Origin: Streptomyces sp. NBC_00376 | GTDB taxonomy: Bacteria; Actinomycetota; Actinomycetes; Streptomycetales; Streptomycetaceae | DNA: 64,000 bases | Assembly (NCBI RefSeq): GCF_036077095.1 | Contig: NZ_CP107962.1 | Coordinates: 1 to 64,000 of the forward strand | Direction: 5' to 3' | Shown here: in pieces, positions 61,011 through 64,000 of the stretch | How the letters are laid out: each line of letters begins with the position of its first letter | Position numbering within the stretch: the stretch's first letter is position 1 | Notes under the pieces: generated by a model | Seen by the model: only the letters and a program-made list of their open reading frames with translations | Told to the model about the DNA's origin: nothing | Database searches by the model: none | Translations under genes and position numbers: made by a program

Positions 61011-61316
61011 AGACTTGAGGTCTTTCAGCAGGGCCGCGTAGAGGGCGGCGAGGCGTGCCGTCTCCTGGGCATCGGCGTCCTCCAGCCGGTCACGGTCCTC
61101 GACACACGCCCGCCGCCGGGCGGCCAGCTCGCCGAGGACTTCCGGGCCCGCGCCAGCCCGGCGCTCGGCCAGCATGCGATAGCTGTACCAAGCGATCACC
61201 TTCTCCACCAGCTCCCCGGCGGTCCCTGGACCGGTGGCGCCGTCCTGCCCTTCCGGCGACGGCTCTCCAGCCCCGTTCGGGGCGGACTGCGGGTCAGGGG
61301 CTGCGGGGTCGTGCAT
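61005..61316 (-). CDS. Small helical protein, convergent with the zeta gene
   Basis: 103 aa from the ATG at 61316: MHDPAAPDPQSAPNGAGEPS, AGELVEKVIAWYSYRMLAER, AAGAGPEVLGELAARRR-like helices, ending LAALYAALLKDLKSS. Its stop overlaps the end of the zeta frame by 6 bp. The C-terminal two thirds are a charged helix pair. No good ribosome-binding site is seen, and the same frame stays open far upstream only because it is antisense to the ATPase gene. Moderately supported. Confidence 0.45.
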   Translation of the reverse strand: MHDPAAPDPQSAPNGAGEPSPEGQDGATGPGTAGELVEKVIAWYSYRMLAERRAGAGPEVLGELAARRRACVEDRDRLEDADAQETARLAALYAALLKDLKSS

Positions 61317-61532
61317 GAAAGCCGCCAAGGAAGAGCCGGGCAAGGAGGGCTCATTCTCGGCGGAACGGAGCACCCCGGGCAAGGCGCCCCGACACCGCTG
61401 AACAGGACCCGAAACGGCAGGGAACCAGCCGTGTCGTCCCGGTCCGGGCCCGGGCGCGTCTGCGGGCCTGCCGTCGGGGGCCTGTACGGGCATAGGCTTG
61501 AGTGACTGATGATCTTTCGGCGGGGGGACCAA

Positions 61533-64000
61533 GTGACCGACCTGCGTGCGTTGTTCAGTTCGAACGACCCCATCGACGCAAGCGAGGCGTTCACCAATCG
61601 CCAGGGCCAGTGGGAGCTCGTCGCCACCGCGCTCGCCGAACATCTGCGGCATGTCACCGCCCCCGGCTTCGACCCCGCGGACCTCGAGGCTCCGCGCACC
61701 CATCTGATCGTCTTCCACGGCGTGGGCGGCGTCGGCAAGTCCACGCTCATACGCAAACTCGAAGCCGCGCTCGGCGGTACCCGGCCGGCACAGTGGGGCG
61801 AACCGGTCTGGGCCGGGCACAGGATCCTGCCCGTCCGGATCGACCTGGCCCGCTCCGCCGGCACCACCTTCGAGGACATCGTCCTGACCATCCGGGCCGC
61901 CATCGCCACGACCGTCGCCCGGCCTCTGCCCGCCTTCGACATCGCACTGCGCCGCTACTGGGAGACCCAGCACCCCGGTGACCCGCTCGACGCCTACCTC
62001 GAACGCGGCGGCCTGGTCAGCCGGTTCGGCAAAGCACTGCCGCAGCAGACACAGGCCGCCCTCAGCGACGTCGCCCAGGCCCTGCTGCTGCCCGGCACCG
62101 TCGGCTCGGTCGTCGGGGAAGTCACCGGCGCCCTGGCCGGCGCGCTGCGCGAGCGCCGCCAGACCGTACGGGCCCTGGCCGGCTGCGCGCGGCTCGGCCC
62201 GCTGCTGGAGACCGAACCCGGCCTGGAAACGCTGTCCTTCTACCCCCACCTGCTGGCGTGGGAGCTGGGCCGTCTGCCCGACGGCAAGAAGATCACGCCG
62301 GTGATCCTGCTGGACACCTTCGAGGACACCGCCGACCGTCACCGCGACCTCGAACGCCTCCTGCAGCGCCTGGTGTGGCTGATGCCGAACTGCTTCTTCG
62401 TCATCAGCGGCCGGTCCCGGCTGCAGTGGGCCGACCCCGCGCTGCACGGTCAGCTCGACCACACCGGACCCACAGCCTGGCCGGGGCTGGCCACCGTGCC
62501 GGGCCCGGTCCCGCCACCCCGGCACAGCGCACCGGGCGGGCGGCAGCACCTGATCGGCGACCTCTCCCCCGAGGACTGCGACGATCACCTCGCCCGCCGC
62601 CTGGTCAAGGACGGCCGCCCCCTCATCAGCCCCGAGATCCGAGCCGTGATCACCGCCCGCTCCCACGGCCTGCCCCTCCACCTCGACCTGGCCGCCTCCC
62701 GCTTCCTGGAGATCCGCCGCACCCGCGAGCCGCAGCCCGCCGACTTCGACCACACCTTCCCCGCACTCCTGGCCCGCGCCCTGTCCGACCTCACCGCCGA
62801 CGAACGGCACGTCCTGCGCTCGGTGTCCCTGCTGGACGCCTTCGACCTCGACCTCGCCACCCGCGCCGCGGGCCTCACCCACCAGGCACCCGCCCGGCGC
62901 CTGACAGAGCGACCCATCGTCACGGAAAACCCCTACGCCCTGTGGCCCCACCACCTGCACGGCGCGATCCGCTCCGCCCTCACCGAAGCCGACGACCACA
63001 CCGACGACCACTGGACACCCGCGGACTGGCACCAGGCCGCCACCCGCGCCCTGGCCGCCCTCGGCGACCAATGGGCCACGACCACCGCCCTCACCCCCAG
63101 CCGCATCCTCCTCGTCGCCTGCCTGCGCCAGGGCCTGCGCCTGGCCCGCGACCACCGCCTGACCGACCTGGGCTGGCTCACCGAAGCCGCCTTCGTCTAC
63201 ACCGACGACTCCGTCTGGGAACCCCTCACCCCACCCACCGTCCCCCCGGCCGGCGCCGGGCTGCCGGACCCGGCACTGGACACGCCGGCCGATGCCCTGG
63301 CCGAGCTCCTCACCGCGATCACCCGCCGCCAGCACGAACACCGCGAGCGCACCGCCGACCGTCTCACCGCCGTCCTGGACGCCGGCCTGCTGCCCGCCGA
63401 GCTGACGGAAATGGCCCTGTACTACCGGGCCAAGGCGTACAAGGACCTCAGCCGGAACGACGCCGCCCGCACTGGCATGCAGCAGGTCGCCGACGCCGGC
63501 GGCCGCCTCGCCCTCAAGGCCCGCCGCGGTCTGGCCAACCTGGCCCGCCTCGCCGGCGACTTCCCCACCGCCCTGGCCGCCGTCCCCGCCCTGGGCTGGA
63601 AAGGCCGCCACCACCGCGTCCTCGGCGACATCCACTGGTCCCACGCCGACACCGCCCAAGCCGTCAACGCCTTCGAAGCCGGCCGCACCGAAGCCGAGCA
63701 GCACAGTGCCGTCGGCGAGCGCGCCATGACCCAGGTCCGCCTCGCCCTCGCCCTCTCCTTCGCCGACCCCGCCCGCGCCGGCGACGAGCTCGCTCTCGCC
63801 CACCAGCTCCTGAACGGCCTCGACCAGCGCTCCAACACCCTCCTCGCCCAGGTCGTCGCCCTGATCAAAGACGCCGGAACCCACGGCATCACCGGCCGCG
63901 CCCAGGACCTGCACACCGACATCGAGGCCGCCGGGCTTCCCTTTCTCCACCGCTTCGTGGAGCTCGCCCTCGCCTTCCACCACGCCGTCCGTGGCGAGGA
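61533..64000 (+). CDS. Large STAND-like ATPase, runs off the window end
   Basis: From the GTG at 61533, 6 nt after GGGGGGA, the frame stays open for 822 codons to the window edge. Walker A is GVGGVGKS (residues 63-70) in LIVFHGVGGVGKSTLIRKLE; Walker B is VILLDTFED (257-265). FFVISGRSRLQWAD, GDLSPEDCDDHLARRLVKDG and LTADERHVLRSVSLLDAFDL fit the sensor and winged-helix parts of NB-ARC/NACHT-like ATPases. The later half is helical and TPR-like. The effector and C-terminus lie outside the window. An internal 0.5-kb piece is duplicated at 53141. The long open frame on the opposite strand is a composition artefact. Confidence 0.85.
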   Translation, partial: MTDLRALFSSNDPIDASEAFTNRQGQWELVATALAEHLRHVTAPGFDPADLEAPRTHLIVFHGVGGVGKSTLIRKLEAALGGTRPAQWGEPVWAGHRILPVRIDLARSAGTTFEDIVLTIRAAIATTVARPLPAFDIALRRYWETQHPGDPLDAYLERGGLVSRFGKALPQQTQAALSDVAQALLLPGTVGSVVGEVTGALAGALRERRQTVRALAGCARLGPLLETEPGLETLSFYPHLLAWELGRLPDGKKITPVILLDTFEDTADRHRDLERLLQRLVWLMPNCFFVISGRSRLQWADPALHGQLDHTGPTAWPGLATVPGPVPPPRHSAPGGRQHLIGDLSPEDCDDHLARRLVKDGRPLISPEIRAVITARSHGLPLHLDLAASRFLEIRRTREPQPADFDHTFPALLARALSDLTADERHVLRSVSLLDAFDLDLATRAAGLTHQAPARRLTERPIVTENPYALWPHHLHGAIRSALTEADDHTDDHWTPADWHQAATRALAALGDQWATTTALTPSRILLVACLRQGLRLARDHRLTDLGWLTEAAFVYTDDSVWEPLTPPTVPPAGAGLPDPALDTPADALAELLTAITRRQHEHRERTADRLTAVLDAGLLPAELTEMALYYRAKAYKDLSRNDAARTGMQQVADAGGRLALKARRGLANLARLAGDFPTALAAVPALGWKGRHHRVLGDIHWSHADTAQAVNAFEAGRTEAEQHSAVGERAMTQVRLALALSFADPARAGDELALAHQLLNGLDQRSNTLLAQVVALIKDAGTHGITGRAQDLHTDIEAAGLPFLHRFVELALAFHHAVRGE
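62426..62924. repeat. Direct repeat D2 (parent of 53141-53635)
   Basis: The segment of the ATPase gene that is copied at 53.1 kb. Both copies have the same orientation, 9.3 kb apart, so recombination between them could delete the RiPP-like cassette, the RAMA gene and the zeta gene. Confidence 0.85.

Noticed and set aside
61005..63983. A 992-codon minus-strand open frame
   Set aside because: Gly/Val/Glu-rich antisense of the plus-strand ATPase gene. Only its last 103 codons, beyond the ATPase start, are plausible as a separate small gene.
1..64000. tRNA or rRNA genes and tRNA-type attachment sites
   Set aside because: I found no cloverleaf or rRNA-like sequence on either strand by reading; a dedicated scan would be needed to exclude one.

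Overview
The window is high-GC actinobacterial DNA, almost certainly Streptomyces. The codon bias, GTG starts and gene families (DUF6191, DUF6188, DUF6233, DUF2267, hsp18/rheA, BTAD regulators, NB-ARC/TPR proteins) all fit. The first ~175 bases form a run of tight inverted repeats with mostly 3-nt loops, which is the signature of a Streptomyces linear-replicon telomere. The window therefore appears to start at the left end of a linear plasmid or chromosome. No housekeeping gene is present. A candidate iteron/rep locus at 47.9-49.3 kb favours a linear plasmid, but this is inference.

Layout. 0-5.2 kb: telomere, gene debris, small membrane proteins and two XRE-HTH proteins anchored in the membrane. 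5.4-8.9 kb: a secreted coiled-coil protein with four Cys-containing 45-aa repeats, a decayed helicase-associated (HA) domain as found in telomere-proximal helicases, and a 39-aa peptide gene. 9.1-17.8 kb: regulators and a cell-wall block (PG-binding membrane HTH, GH25 muramidase fused to an M15-like domain, L,D-transpeptidase, ice-binding/collagen-like surface protein), followed by a partial duplication of the transpeptidase 3' end. 18.3-21.8 kb: small membrane protein plus an NB-ARC/TPR STAND protein with 11 nearly identical 42-aa repeats. 22-25.6 kb: small regulator operon, secreted HNH nuclease, decayed DNA ligase. 25.6-27.9 kb: an IS6-type element interrupted by an IS110-family element. 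28.2-33.8 kb: NucA/NucB-type nuclease with a possible inhibitor, a second secreted HNH nuclease, and a Ku/ligase NHEJ pair. 33.8-35.3 kb: second IS110 element. 35.3-38.2 kb: hsp18-DUF2267 operon opposite rheA with RheA-type operators. 38.2-46.6 kb: mobile-element graveyard (Tn3 transposase remnant, IS4 element with TSD, a 1.15-kb TIR element splitting an integrase gene, several pseudogenes). 46.7-49.3 kb: HTH protein that may be a terminal protein, then iterons and two winged-helix proteins. 49.6-57.6 kb: second NB-ARC/TPR protein inside a block flanked by direct repeats, then a RiPP-like cassette (33-aa peptide, JmjC/cupin oxygenase, APH-like kinase) divergent from an XRE regulator. 57.8-64 kb: RAMA-domain protein, a frameshifted tandem zeta toxin, and a large STAND-like ATPase running off the window.

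The strongest result is in the two IS110 elements. Each has a non-coding left end whose variable loops match, base for base, that element's own flanking target and its own ends, as expected for bridge RNAs. Because the two elements sit in different targets and use different core dinucleotides (GC and TC), all four guide segments can be checked against each other by covariation. The most interesting uncharacterised items are the RiPP-like cassette at 54-57.6 kb, the 1.15-kb TIR element carrying a TPR gene, and the iteron/rep locus.
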